DNA of 64,000 nucleotides from a virus (IMGVR_UViG_3300025889_000092:1-64000), one strand, 5' to 3'; positions 22,203-30,508 are shown, counted from the first letter of the stretch. The notes: a model not told the origin generated them from the letters alone. Translations and numbers: made by a program.

Positions 22203-22617
22203 CCACTTCGGTATCGAAGCTCCTGCGGTTCTCAATCAGTACGCCACCACGCTGGAAGATGCTCTGATCCAGCAGGATCAAGCTCTGAACGCAATCGGTG
22301 CCCGTTCTCAGGCCATGGAAACGATCCTTACGGATCCCGATCACCTGGCTGATTACACCAACCGCTTCTTCACCGAAGTCTACCCCGTGGACATCGAAGC
22401 TCCTTCCCAGCCTCCCACGCAGTATCAGCCTCAGTACGATCAGATGCCTGCTGTCCCCGCAGCTTCTAGCTCTGCTTCTCGTCCCGCTGATCCTGACACC
22501 CAGTGGCAAGGCTTCAGCCAGACCATGAATCAGTCTCCTGATCAGGCTTGGCGTTATCTGTCTCAGATGTCTCCTGAAGCAATCCGTAGCAAGCTTCTCT
22601 TTATGGATGCTGGCTGA
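21685..22617 (+). CDS. Scaffold-like head assembly protein
   Basis: 310 residues. The N-terminal 173 are disordered and Pro/Ser/Gln-rich (MSQQIPASTPSPVSPAVA) and overlap the portal tail in a different frame for 518 bases. The C-terminal part is helical (PAVLNQYATTLEDALIQQDQ, HLADYTNRFFTEVY, DQAWRYLSQMSPEAI). Disordered-then-helical proteins between portal and major capsid genes are typical scaffolds; identification rests on position and composition. A UUCG-loop terminator follows 29 bases after its stop. Confidence 0.65.
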   Translation: MSQQIPASTPSPVSPAVAAPQAAPSDQGSTAYPQWVASTQGVPSATTAQAPSPVTPPSAPSTSSQSNQYPSTSSPSNPWEAAMSSLERVVSRISPSPSQAAQYPQYQTAALDTQQLSQNLQAQPWQTQAASDPLTLSNNGYTTQTSYPTSTAQQPQAQNQTPVLSEASAAVVNHFGIEAPAVLNQYATTLEDALIQQDQALNAIGARSQAMETILTDPDHLADYTNRFFTEVYPVDIEAPSQPPTQYQPQYDQMPAVPAASSSASRPADPDTQWQGFSQTMNQSPDQAWRYLSQMSPEAIRSKLLFMDAG

Positions 22618-22645
22618 TCTGCCGAGACTACCATTGTGCAAGTTG

Positions 22646-22670
22646 AACCCTCCTTCGGGAGGGTTTTTTA
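22646..22670 (+). terminator. Strong intrinsic terminator with UUCG loop
   Basis: AACCCTCC, loop TTCG, GGAGGGTT and a run of Ts. This ends the portal and scaffold transcript, so the capsid genes that follow need their own promoter. Confidence 0.9.
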
Positions 22671-22700
22671 TTTAAACTAAAAACTAAAGAGACTCTTGCT

Positions 22701-22871
22701 ATGCCTTTTAGCAGCGAAGCTCAGCGTCGTAAGTTTTACGCGATGGCAGAGCGCGGTGAAATCTCTGAGGATAAAGTTCGTGAGTACGAAAAAGAAACTC
22801 ACGGTAATCTTCCTGAGAGGGTGAAAGCGAAAAAGAAGGCTAAGAAGTACACTGAATCTAAGAGCTCTTAA
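22701..22871 (+). CDS. Small charged protein (56 aa), capsid-unit start
   Basis: MPFSSEAQRRKFYAMAERGE begins a helical protein ending in a Lys-rich tail (ERVKAKKKAKKYTESKSS). The QRRKFYAMAERG segment resembles a widespread short phage family of unknown function. It is the first gene after the 22646 terminator and is followed 4 bases later by 22876, so it opens the capsid transcription unit. Confidence 0.65.
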   Translation: MPFSSEAQRRKFYAMAERGEISEDKVREYEKETHGNLPERVKAKKKAKKYTESKSS

Positions 22872-22875
22872 TTCA

Positions 22876-23052
22876 ATGCCTAATCCAATTGGTCGTAAGC
22901 GTATTCCCTCTGCTTCTTCAGAGGTGGATACCCTGAAAAAGGAGCTGGAAGCACTCAAAGCTATGTACGTTCAAGACATGGCCAACATCAGTGCTGACAT
23001 TCAAACCCTGGGTAACCAATCGCAGCCTGCTGATTCCCAACCAGCAAGCTGA
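22876..23052 (+). CDS. Small coiled-coil protein (58 aa)
   Basis: Starts MPNPIGRKRIPSASSEVDTL, then a coiled helix (LKKELEALKAMYVQDMANIS) and a polar tail. A short basic N-terminus plus coiled coil could form oligomers on DNA or capsid. Family not recognised. It precedes a two-stem hairpin at the start of the next gene. Confidence 0.62.
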   Translation: MPNPIGRKRIPSASSEVDTLKKELEALKAMYVQDMANISADIQTLGNQSQPADSQPAS

Positions 23053-23073
23053 GAATTTTTAAAAACTTATAAT

Positions 23074-23107
23074 GGGTATAGCTGATCCACAAATGTGGTC
23101 TATACCC
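23074..23107 (+). promoter_or_regulatory. Two-stem hairpin holding a GTG start codon
   Basis: GGGTATAG at 23074-23081 pairs perfectly with CTATACCC at 23100-23107. Inside, CCAC 23087-23090 pairs with GTGG 23095-23098. The GTG start at 23095 is therefore in the inner stem, and no ribosome site is seen before it. It could be a translational switch or a processing site. Confidence 0.55.
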
Positions 23108-23844
23108 CTCTTTCTAATTACAGATACGATTCGGGACCACATCGGATACAGAGCGGTCCTAATAGGGAAGCGTATCAAGTTGTAAGCTCTGGAATTGTAG
23201 ATCTCGGGGCGGATTACGGTGTAGTTGTTCCTGGCCCCCCTAATAGTGGTATATACAGCACCGACGCGTGGCGGGCAGTACCAGCCGCTGTTTCTGGTTA
23301 TTGGACTGATTACCAACACGTTGACTATCAACCAAGCGGTACTTTTTTAAGTGCTTACGAAGGTTATAGACCTCTTGGGTTCAGCACGATAGCCAATGCA
23401 AAAGTTCAGACTTCTTACGGACCCGAGTGGGGTGTAAGAGGCACGGGCAAGTACACGTATTTTGGTGGAACTGCGCCGGACAACCAGGCTTACAACCCAT
23501 ATAACACTCCGGAAGGAAATACAGCCGCTCAAGGGCACACGGGAGGTCAGTCTCTACAGCAGCGTTATGCCACGACGCTTTTAACAAATCCAACGAACGA
23601 CACTTCCGGAAGCAGAGCCTCGTGGGTTTACCATCCTCCTGTTTACTGTCAAACATTTACGGAGGTTTCAAGAAGTGAAACTCCTGGTCTGATGTCTACT
23701 GATTTGAGGTACGTGTATAGAGGTAGAGCAGGTAATTACGTCTCTAACTTTGCTTCTATCTACCATCAACTTCCGGAGGGTGTTCGTTCAATTGTGCGTA
23801 CCTACAGTCCTACAGTTAACTCAAGTAATCAAAAAACTAATTAA
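23095..23844 (+). CDS. Hypothetical structural protein upstream of major capsid
   Basis: 249 residues, rich in Tyr, Gly, Ser and Asn, with little charge and strand-like segments (VVSSGIVDLGADYGVVVP, SGIYSTDAWRAVPAAVSGYW). The only start in the frame after a stop is GTG 23095. Placement between scaffold and capsid genes and an all-beta composition suit a capsid decoration or completion protein. No family recognised. Confidence 0.6.
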   Translation: MVYTPLSNYRYDSGPHRIQSGPNREAYQVVSSGIVDLGADYGVVVPGPPNSGIYSTDAWRAVPAAVSGYWTDYQHVDYQPSGTFLSAYEGYRPLGFSTIANAKVQTSYGPEWGVRGTGKYTYFGGTAPDNQAYNPYNTPEGNTAAQGHTGGQSLQQRYATTLLTNPTNDTSGSRASWVYHPPVYCQTFTEVSRSETPGLMSTDLRYVYRGRAGNYVSNFASIYHQLPEGVRSIVRTYSPTVNSSNQKTN

Positions 23845-23924
23845 CGCTAAAAACGCGACAGTCACTGTGTTGTCAGGCTTTCAAGTAGTTATATTTAGTA
23901 AGTAGTTCTTCGGGAGTTGACGCT

Positions 23925-25040
23925 TTGTTCGTCGACAATGATTTTCCGAAGCTGCTCGGTGCGGAATTATACCGTCCCCATCCTGCGTACGTCGTAGAGA
24001 TGGCCGCTGAGCCGGTCGTTGTTCACGATTTCTCGAAACAACCCGGTCAGACCGTTCAGCTCGATCGTTACCGTTTCTGGGGCAATCCCGGCTCGAAAGA
24101 GTCTCGGGAGCGCACCGCTGAGCAGACCATTGGTACTGCTAATAGCCGGAACATCGTCAAGGACAAAGTGCTCGTGACTCTTCGCGAGTACACCGGTCCT
24201 GCCGATCCGAGTGACCCCACTCAGCCCAGCACCTTCAAGATTGCTCGCGAGACACTGATCACCGCGCAGCGTCTTCTGCTGGACACCGGCAACCTGACTG
24301 CTTTCCACCAGTCCATCGGTTCTCTGACCCTGCTCGACGACTATCGTCGTTGGCGCGATCGGGTGTTCATCAACGAACTCCTGAAAGCTGTCTCTAAAGG
24401 TCAAGCCTCCGATAGCCAAGGTGGTTACTACTACCCCGGCGATCTCGCCGTCGGTAGTCTGACCTACGCGAACGCTGAACAAGCTAAGTTCGACGTTAAG
24501 GACGACCTGCTGCGCGTGGTCAAGAGCCTGCGCAAGCGTAACGTTCCTACCTACCAGGACGGTTTCTATCGCTGCGTTTGCGATCCGACCTTCCTGATGC
24601 ACCTGCGTCAGAACAGCGACTTCCGTGAAGTTGCTCGTTATCCCGGCAACGGTCAGATCAACCCCCTCATGTCCGCGATGCAGCCCAACGCTGCCATCTA
24701 CATGGGTCAGGGCTTTGGTCAAGCCACCTTCGTGGCTGGCGAGCCGATCATGCCGACCGGTTTCGTGTTCGAGGGCGTTCGCTTCTTCGAATCCACGAAC
24801 ATGCCTTCTCAAAATGCGTCCGCGACCATCGGTGGTTCCGCGTCTTCTTACGAGACCGCCATCGGTATGTTCTTCGGACCCCAGTCTGTTGGTGTGGGTA
24901 TTGGCGGTAACAACGCCCAAGTCCTGCTCAACAACAATGACGACTTCAGCCGTTTCATCATGATGATTTGGAGCCTGTACGCAGGTTTCGAACTCCTGAA
25001 TGCTGATTTCGCCACCATCGCTTACTCCTTTAACGCCTGA
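23925..25040 (+). CDS. Major capsid protein, N4gp56/P22-like HK97 fold candidate
   Basis: 371 residues. It begins with TTG, the only start in the frame near the N-terminus, with GGGAG about 8 bases upstream. Segments VVVHDFSKQPGQTVQLDRY, TLITAQRLLLDTGN, EQAKFDVKDDLLRVVKSL, TFVAGEPIMPTGFVFEGVRF and SYETAIGMFFGPQSVGVGIG give the E-loop, spine helix and P-domain order of N4gp56-like coats. Biased, efficient codons also mark an abundant protein. It is followed by a further abundant gene with a perfect ribosome site. Confidence 0.78.
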   Translation: MFVDNDFPKLLGAELYRPHPAYVVEMAAEPVVVHDFSKQPGQTVQLDRYRFWGNPGSKESRERTAEQTIGTANSRNIVKDKVLVTLREYTGPADPSDPTQPSTFKIARETLITAQRLLLDTGNLTAFHQSIGSLTLLDDYRRWRDRVFINELLKAVSKGQASDSQGGYYYPGDLAVGSLTYANAEQAKFDVKDDLLRVVKSLRKRNVPTYQDGFYRCVCDPTFLMHLRQNSDFREVARYPGNGQINPLMSAMQPNAAIYMGQGFGQATFVAGEPIMPTGFVFEGVRFFESTNMPSQNASATIGGSASSYETAIGMFFGPQSVGVGIGGNNAQVLLNNNDDFSRFIMMIWSLYAGFELLNADFATIAYSFNA

Positions 25041-25054
25041 GGAGGTAACTAACG

Positions 25055-25927
25055 ATGGCTATTAATCCTAACCAGCTCTCAGTTGCCAAGATCTATCCTG
25101 GTAACTACACGAATGTTCTTCGTTACTGGCACGAAGAAAAGTCCGTTACTTATCTGAATGAGAACGGCACCAGCGAGACTCTCGCCAACCAACCTGTTGG
25201 CGGTCCCGTTGGCGTGGTCTTCCGTCCCGGTTGGATCGCTCAACAAGCCGTTGGCTACGTTGACCTGTCCTACCAGGCCGCTGGCACCACCAACCAGCTC
25301 GACTACTACGCTCAAGCGTATTCGTCTGGTCTGAATGGCGCTAACGCCGCTTTCGTTAACGGCAGCGTCATTATTCCTTCTCCCGACTACCACAAGGATG
25401 TTCGGGCAGACATCACCAACGGTATCACTGTGCCTTCCGGCGCTTATGTGTACCGCGCTTCTATCCGTCTGGACGGTGGCGATGTGGTGTCGAGCGGTGT
25501 GGGCGGCGCTTCCGCAACTCCCACCCTGGGTCTTGGCCCCGCCCTGGGCGTTGGTCTGACCTCTGCTCCTACCCCCAGTGGCTTCTTCGCCACCGTGGTT
25601 GGTTCGAACAGCCGCATTGAGAACGGTTCGTTCAGCTCCAGCAACGCCTGGAACTCTGCGAACATGCACGCCGTTAAGGCAGACACCACTTACAAACTGT
25701 GGACTGTCGGCAACCTCGGCGGTGTTGCTGCTTCCGGTCTGGCTCAAGCCTCCGGTGTGTACGACGCTCGTGCCACCAACGGCAAGCTCAACGGCAAGGA
25801 CAAAGCCCTCGCTATCTGCGAAGTGTGCTGGTTGGTTCCCGATCAGCCCCCCGAGCGTAGCGACCTGGCTCTGCAGCCCGGCGGTGTGGTTGAGTCCAGC
25901 ATCTACACCAGCACTGTCCCTCAGTGA
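25055..25927 (+). CDS. Second abundant structural protein, probable capsid decoration or vertex protein
   Basis: 290 residues, beta-rich and low in charge, starting MAINPNQLSVAKIYPGNYTN. The strong site AGGAGGTAACTAACG before ATG is the best ribosome site I see in the window, so it is highly expressed. A Gly/Pro-rich loop (GGASATPTLGLGPALG) sits near the centre. It lies between the major capsid gene and a UUCG-loop terminator. Exact role not known. Confidence 0.7.
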   Translation: MAINPNQLSVAKIYPGNYTNVLRYWHEEKSVTYLNENGTSETLANQPVGGPVGVVFRPGWIAQQAVGYVDLSYQAAGTTNQLDYYAQAYSSGLNGANAAFVNGSVIIPSPDYHKDVRADITNGITVPSGAYVYRASIRLDGGDVVSSGVGGASATPTLGLGPALGVGLTSAPTPSGFFATVVGSNSRIENGSFSSSNAWNSANMHAVKADTTYKLWTVGNLGGVAASGLAQASGVYDARATNGKLNGKDKALAICEVCWLVPDQPPERSDLALQPGGVVESSIYTSTVPQ

Positions 25928-25953
25928 TACACTGACACAGCGAAACCACGGCG

Positions 25954-25979
25954 ACCCCCTCTTCGGAGGGGGTTTTTTC
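25954..25979 (+). terminator. Strong intrinsic terminator with UUCG loop
   Basis: ACCCCCTC, loop TTCG, GAGGGGGT, then six Ts. It closes the capsid unit that began after the similar terminator at 22646. Confidence 0.92.
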
Positions 25980-25988
25980 TTGGAAGAA

Positions 25989-26156
25989 CTACTCGGTTTC
26001 GATCTCTGTAAAGGGGTCAGTTTCTATATAGGTTTCAGTCTCTATATAGGTTTTCAGTGTTTCGAGAGCTTGCTGAAGAAGCTGTTCCTCTTCGGGAGTC
26101 AGTTCAGAAACTTCTGAATCGTTTTCGGAAGGCTCGGAAGAGGCGAAAGAAACCAT
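25989..26156 (-). CDS. Small acidic protein with tandem ETYIETD repeat (55 aa)
   Basis: Read leftward: MVSFASSEPSENDSEVSEL, then EEEQLLQQALETLKTYIE and a doubled TYIET segment produced by a direct repeat near 26018-26057. It is very acidic. Two bases after the next leftward gene's stop, it forms a leftward pair with 26159. It might be an assembly chaperone or an inhibitor; no family match. Confidence 0.6.
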   Translation of the reverse strand: MVSFASSEPSENDSEVSELTPEEEQLLQQALETLKTYIETETYIETDPFTEIETE

Positions 26157-26158
26157 AG

Positions 26159-26677
26159 TTATTGTTGACCCAACCGCTGGCGCAGCTGCTCAAACCTTTT
26201 GTTTACGTCCAAAGAGTAACTCGTGTCACTGGTCTGTGGGTCAACGCGATCGACAATTGAGCGTGCGTGAGCTTCGCTATTGATGTAGTCCGCCACTCGG
26301 GCTGCAGCTTCGAGTGCTGCCGGATCTTGCCAGAACTGCCCCATTGCAATAGACGGAGCCATCCCGCTTAAGACTCTTGGGTCGGTGCCTCGTGTGATTG
26401 GAGCTCCCCAAGTTTTGCTGGGTTTGTTCTCGGGGTTGACTTTGCGTTCCCTCGCTGCTATCGCTCGGAGAACTTCAGGCCCTACGTTGGTTACTCCGAA
26501 GGGATCCACGACGTTGGTGACCATTCCTGTAACACCGACAGGAATAGAACGAGCTAAAGCTTTAGGAGCACTAAAGCCAGCTTCTCGTTGGTCGCGATAC
26601 TCTAAAGATGTGTTGTAGATATCACCTAGGAAAGGCAGCGCTCGAAGGATCTGACCAGCGAACCTAGGAATCGGCAT
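26159..26677 (-). CDS. Hypothetical protein (172 aa), possible virion-linked
   Basis: Starts MPIPRFAGQILRALPFLGDI with an amphipathic N-terminal helix, then basic and Gly/Pro-rich parts (ALARSIPVGVTGMVTNVVD) and a C-terminal helix (LDVNKRFEQLRQRLGQQ). The N-terminus could touch membranes. Composition resembles internal virion proteins such as 35416, but it is on the other strand. No known domain. Confidence 0.62.
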   Translation of the reverse strand: MPIPRFAGQILRALPFLGDIYNTSLEYRDQREAGFSAPKALARSIPVGVTGMVTNVVDPFGVTNVGPEVLRAIAARERKVNPENKPSKTWGAPITRGTDPRVLSGMAPSIAMGQFWQDPAALEAAARVADYINSEAHARSIVDRVDPQTSDTSYSLDVNKRFEQLRQRLGQQ

Positions 26678-26733
26678 TTTAATAACGTGCTCTATTGACA
26701 GTTTAATGTAAACTTATCCCAGATTCTGTTCAC

Positions 26734-27171
26734 ATGATGACGGTCACCCAGTCGAAAGAATTTACTTACACTCCTAATGGAGTCAAAATCGAAATTCTTA
26801 GCGAGCACGACGAGGGTGAGTACAAAATGGTTCGGTCCCTGACTACAGGGAAAGTCTTTTTTGCTCACAAGAATCAAATCGCTGAGATCCTTAAAGAGGA
26901 AGATGAGGGGGAAAAACCCGTTAAGCAGCGCCGTGGGCGTCAGATTGTTAAGCCAGAGGTACCTGCTTACAACCGAGTCAACATCAACTCGGCAACTCCC
27001 CAGCTGCTGACTCAGGTTCTGAAAGGCGTTGGACTTAAAACTGCCACTGAGATCAAGGAACTTCAGCAGTCGATGCCCGGCGAGCGCTTCACCAAACTGG
27101 ATCAGCTGCGGTCCATCACCCGTGTGGATTGGGATTCTGTTTTGGAAGGCGACACTGTTTATGTCGAGTGA
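26734..27171 (+). CDS. Helix-hairpin-helix protein (ComEA-like)
   Basis: The first 65 residues are beta-like (EFTYTPNGVKIEILSEHDEG, VFFAHKNQIAEILKE). From about residue 78, VNINSATPQLLTQVLKGVG, LKTATEIKELQQSMPGE and LDQLRSI match the paired helix-hairpin-helix that binds DNA backbone in ComEA-type proteins. It probably binds nucleic acid at packaging or within the virion. A second ATG follows the first immediately. It is divergent from the pair at 25989-26677. Confidence 0.75.
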   Translation: MMTVTQSKEFTYTPNGVKIEILSEHDEGEYKMVRSLTTGKVFFAHKNQIAEILKEEDEGEKPVKQRRGRQIVKPEVPAYNRVNINSATPQLLTQVLKGVGLKTATEIKELQQSMPGERFTKLDQLRSITRVDWDSVLEGDTVYVE

Positions 27172-27194
27172 GACGAATTTTTAACGATTAAATA

Positions 27195-27219
27195 AAGCGA
27201 TAGAATACGTTTATCGCTT
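27195..27219 (+). promoter_or_regulatory. 8-bp hairpin in gene leader
   Basis: AAGCGATA at 27195-27202 pairs with TATCGCTT at 27212-27219. It is 11 bases before the GTG start at 27231, with no U run, so it is probably a leader or processing hairpin rather than a terminator. Confidence 0.4.
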
Positions 27220-27230
27220 GTAGTTAGATC

Positions 27231-27851
27231 GTGGCGCAGTTATCTCCACAAGAACTTGAGCAGATTCAAAGTTATCTGGCTCAACAGGGAGTTGTATTCC
27301 AACCGGATACTACTGACGCCACTAAACGTGAGGTTGTATATGCTGCGATAAATCAGTTATCCAGAAACCCTGCGCAGGTTTTTGGTTACAGATTAGATGA
27401 TTTTAACTTCAGTCGCGTAGCATATCACCTCGGCTATAACATCGCTACAGTTCCTGCGGGCGATTATGCCCGTTTGATGGAAGCTTGCAACAGCGTCCCC
27501 AGCGAGTTTTACTACGACAAAATCGTTCAGCAAATTGAGCGTTGTGAAGAAGCTGAGCGTTTAACTGAACTTGCAACCGGTCGCGCCACGAGTCGTCAGG
27601 AGCTGATTCAAGGTGACGTGAGTCGCTCCATCAACATTCAAGACAAACGCGAGACCGCGAAAATCTGGCGGGAGAACTACTTATATGAGTGCGATCGTCT
27701 TGCCCACATGCTTTATATTCCTAACTATCGAGACCCCGTGGCAGCTCGGTACCGCTTTGAAAGGAGCGGCGGAGAGTTTATCCAAGCTATACCTGGACCT
27801 CCTGATACTTCCAGGGCAGATAGGTTATGGTTTAACGCAAATTGGCGATAA
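27231..27851 (+). CDS. Hypothetical structural protein (206 aa), connector candidate
   Basis: MAQLSPQELEQIQSYLAQQG starts a mainly helical protein with many Tyr and Arg residues (QQIERCEEAERLTEL, RENYLYECDRLAHMLYIPNY). The start is GTG. Helical proteins of about 200 residues after the capsid genes are often head-completion or connector proteins, which is my best guess. No family is recognised. Confidence 0.6.
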   Translation: MAQLSPQELEQIQSYLAQQGVVFQPDTTDATKREVVYAAINQLSRNPAQVFGYRLDDFNFSRVAYHLGYNIATVPAGDYARLMEACNSVPSEFYYDKIVQQIERCEEAERLTELATGRATSRQELIQGDVSRSINIQDKRETAKIWRENYLYECDRLAHMLYIPNYRDPVAARYRFERSGGEFIQAIPGPPDTSRADRLWFNANWR

Positions 27852-27887
27852 AAGCTATAGTAGTTCTAGGAACTAGATCCATTTGTA

Positions 27888-29489
27888 ATGGCTGGGAAGC
27901 AAGGGTTTTTTAAGGACCTTGAGTCTATTCGTCAGGCTGTAACTACTTACGGTCCTCAGTTTTTAATGGGTCTGGGTGATGCAGGCGAAGCCATAATTCG
28001 AAGAGTTGGCCAGCAAGGTGGTCTCACTCAACCCGCAGCTCGGCAAGTCAGGCCTCCCGCCGCAAGACCGATCCCTACTCGAGCTGTCGAGTCCACTCAA
28101 CTCCGTCTTCCCTTAACATCTCGAGAGAGCGGCAGATTTGTCTCTCCCTACGGGCCAAAAATTGACCCTGCGGATATCGATGCTCGGTTGGCGGTGCAGA
28201 ATCGTCCAAGCATCATGGACGTTCCTGCCGTCCCACGTCGCTCTGTGCCTGTCCAAGGGCAGACGCAAATGAGCGTCTTCAGCGCTCCTGAGCCTGCGTT
28301 CAAGACAACCCCTATGCAGGGACCCGTTTCGCGAACTGCCCAGGATCTGTACGCTAATGATCCTGGCACTTATCGCGCAATCGATGAGTTAGCACAACGT
28401 GCTTCGACCTATTACGGCAAGCCCGTAACTGTTGACGATCTTGTCTCAGAGCGCGGCACCTTGATTCTTCAAGATCTGCAACGAGGTCAGGCTTTAGCTC
28501 CTCGTACTCCCGGAGGCATGATCCCTCGTGGTCCTGGAGGAGCTGTCATGGAAGGCACCCCCGGCGGACGCATCACCCAATATCAGAGGGGTGCCATGAC
28601 AAAGGATATGGGTGATGCTGGACGAGCATACCAAGGCGAACCCATCATCGATGTCGACGTTCGTGAGATCCAGAACGCTGCAGGCGGTCTCCGTACTCTT
28701 GACCTCAAAAAAATCGCTGCGCTGAGCGCGTTGGCAGGTCTGGGCGGGGTAGGCCTCGCTTCTCGACAGGGTCAACCCGATTTTGTTCCTGCCGATCGAC
28801 GGAGCGCTATTGAAGGAGCTTTTGATCGGGAGCCTGATGTCGACGCAGATCGTTCCGGTCGCTATGTCGGAGAAAACTTCCCCGGCCCTGGGGCGGCTGC
28901 TGGACTGAATCAAGGAGCCGTCACGATTGGAGCTGGTTCGATCCCGATTGTCACTTCTCGAGGTCGTGCTCGTGACGAAGCCCTCAACGAAGCGATGCAG
29001 AATATTCAGCGACCCTCCGGTTTGACCAAACAACAAGCTGATTTGGCTCGTTATTACCAGCAACGCGAGGCGTACGCTCAGCACCCCACCACTAAGGCTC
29101 AGATTCTTGCAGATTTTGCAGCCCTTGGGGAGCGCTACGCTCAAGCTGATATGGCAGCGTGGGCTAGTAAAAACCCTGAGTTGGCTTACGAACTGACTCA
29201 GAAAATGAAGGGCAAACTGCCTAGCCAGCAAATGCCTCAAGCTCAGCAGATTGGCGCACCCACCGCTGAGATCGGTTCAGACGCTGGCCGGACTCTTGCA
29301 GGCAATGTCGATATGGCTGGGCAGGTCGCAGTAACGGACGCTATGGCTAATGCTGGTGCCCGAGACCTTCAACAAGCAACTACTCCCCGCATGCCTGTTC
29401 AGATCGGTAACCCCGGTCCTTATCCAGTTGGGACCGGCAACCCCGGCTACAACATGTACGGGTACCCCTTAATTAATCCCTACAACTGA
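27888..29489 (+). CDS. Large internal virion-type protein with membrane segment
   Basis: 533 residues, rich in Gly, Pro, Arg and Gln. A hydrophobic segment at about residues 266-285 (LKKIAALSALAGLGGVGLAS) could insert in a membrane. The C-terminal helices (SGLTKQQADLARYYQQRE, ADFAALGERYAQADMAAWAS) are long and polar. Membrane segment plus disordered flanks is the style of DNA-ejection proteins. It abuts the next ATG directly. Confidence 0.62.
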   Translation: MAGKQGFFKDLESIRQAVTTYGPQFLMGLGDAGEAIIRRVGQQGGLTQPAARQVRPPAARPIPTRAVESTQLRLPLTSRESGRFVSPYGPKIDPADIDARLAVQNRPSIMDVPAVPRRSVPVQGQTQMSVFSAPEPAFKTTPMQGPVSRTAQDLYANDPGTYRAIDELAQRASTYYGKPVTVDDLVSERGTLILQDLQRGQALAPRTPGGMIPRGPGGAVMEGTPGGRITQYQRGAMTKDMGDAGRAYQGEPIIDVDVREIQNAAGGLRTLDLKKIAALSALAGLGGVGLASRQGQPDFVPADRRSAIEGAFDREPDVDADRSGRYVGENFPGPGAAAGLNQGAVTIGAGSIPIVTSRGRARDEALNEAMQNIQRPSGLTKQQADLARYYQQREAYAQHPTTKAQILADFAALGERYAQADMAAWASKNPELAYELTQKMKGKLPSQQMPQAQQIGAPTAEIGSDAGRTLAGNVDMAGQVAVTDAMANAGARDLQQATTPRMPVQIGNPGPYPVGTGNPGYNMYGYPLINPYN

Positions 29490-29896
29490 TGCCTTACCAA
29501 GATATCCCAGGGTACGACCAGTATCCTTCTAGCGTTTCTCCGAAGGTTGTTCCCGACTCTTCGTATTGGGGTGGGGACCCCACTTTCACTAACCCCTCCT
29601 GGGGAAATCCAACACCATACAACTTTAAAAGTAACTTCCAGCAACCTTCTATCTGGGACGCTCTGAAACAAGGCCTGTATGAAGGATTAACTCGAGGCAT
29701 ATCTGGAGGCCTCGGTACCGATCCTTATGGTCGAAATCCTTTCTCCGGGTATGTTCCGGAAGCTGGCCGCATGGCCGGAGACAACCAACGGGCTATTGGC
29801 GCTCTTCCTGATATCCTTAAATACGATGTCCAGCGTTTGCTAAACCCGAAACTGCAGGTACGTCCTACCTCGATTTATTCTGGTTTCCTTCGCTAA
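29489..29896 (+). CDS. Hypothetical Pro/Tyr/Gly-rich protein (135 aa)
   Basis: MPYQDIPGYDQYPSSVSPKV opens a disordered N-terminus, followed by a short helix (IWDALKQGLYEGLTRGISGG) and a basic tail (DVQRLLNPKLQVRPTS). It directly follows the putative internal protein with a one-base overlap and is likely a cognate small virion protein. No family known. Confidence 0.6.
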   Translation: MPYQDIPGYDQYPSSVSPKVVPDSSYWGGDPTFTNPSWGNPTPYNFKSNFQQPSIWDALKQGLYEGLTRGISGGLGTDPYGRNPFSGYVPEAGRMAGDNQRAIGALPDILKYDVQRLLNPKLQVRPTSIYSGFLR

Positions 29897-29953
29897 TACT
29901 CTTAGCGAAATTTACGGTAACATACAGTAAGACCGGTCAATTAAGAGAAAACT

Positions 29954-30508
29954 GTGGCGTCTACTTCGACTAATAAGCAGCCCTGTCTGATTGACCGCCC
30001 ATTCCTTCGCGGCGCACGGATCACCAGTTCCACTGGTACCTGTGATCCCACGAACCCTAATCTGACTGACTTAATCCAGCTAGTCCGAGTCGGTGATCTT
30101 CCTTCTGAAGACGCCGCTCTTGTTGAAGATATTACGATCGTCAGCAACGAAGATTATCCCGACAACTCTGGTATTCGGACCTGTGATATTGGTCTGTATG
30201 TGTATGCCCCCAACCAGTCTGCTCCCTCCACCTCAGCTGGTCTGATGGTCGGTCGGGTCGAGGTTGGTTTAAGTGGTGCAACTTTCGGTTACCCTCAGCA
30301 GATTCAACTCTTCGCTGTTAACGCCCCCGTCCCCGCTGTGGGTGACACTGCCCTTCTGACCCCTATTCAGATTGGTAAAGGCGAAGGTCTTTACCTTGAA
30401 AAAGGTTATATCTTGTGTGCGGGTTACATTGGTAATGGCCCGACCTCTGTTAGCGGTGGCCTTAGTCCTTCCGGCATCACGATCTGGGCGCAGGGCGGCT
30501 TCTATTAA
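29954..30508 (+). CDS. Beta-rich structural protein (184 aa)
   Basis: The start is GTG (MASTSTNKQPCLIDRPFLRG). Strand-like segments (VEDITIVSNEDYPD, TCDIGLYVYAPNQ, PQQIQLFAVNAPVP, LYLEKGYILCAGYIGNG) and few charged residues indicate an all-beta virion protein, perhaps a head spike or tail component. It ends two bases before the next GTG start. No specific family recognised. Confidence 0.65.
   Translation: MASTSTNKQPCLIDRPFLRGARITSSTGTCDPTNPNLTDLIQLVRVGDLPSEDAALVEDITIVSNEDYPDNSGIRTCDIGLYVYAPNQSAPSTSAGLMVGRVEVGLSGATFGYPQQIQLFAVNAPVPAVGDTALLTPIQIGKGEGLYLEKGYILCAGYIGNGPTSVSGGLSPSGITIWAQGGFY

Noticed and set aside
23967-24920. 317-codon leftward frame opposite the capsid gene
   Set aside because: It mirrors the biased codons of the major capsid gene; His/Val/Thr-rich composition is typical of an antisense shadow.
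14951-25040. T4-like cyanomyovirus assignment
   Set aside because: Several small proteins resemble cyanomyovirus genes, but no T4-type portal, sheath, tube or baseplate proteins occur in the head and tail regions seen here.
25079-25747. 222-codon leftward frame opposite the second structural gene
   Set aside because: Antisense shadow of a highly biased gene with a perfect ribosome site on the plus strand.
26695-26713. TTGACA at 26695 as a promoter for the helix-hairpin-helix gene
   Set aside because: No -10 hexamer lies at 16-18 bases; the match to the -35 consensus is probably chance.
28494-29240. 248-codon leftward frame within the internal-protein gene
   Set aside because: The plus-strand protein is continuous with normal start and coupling; the opposite frame is Ser/Arg-rich and lacks a ribosome site.
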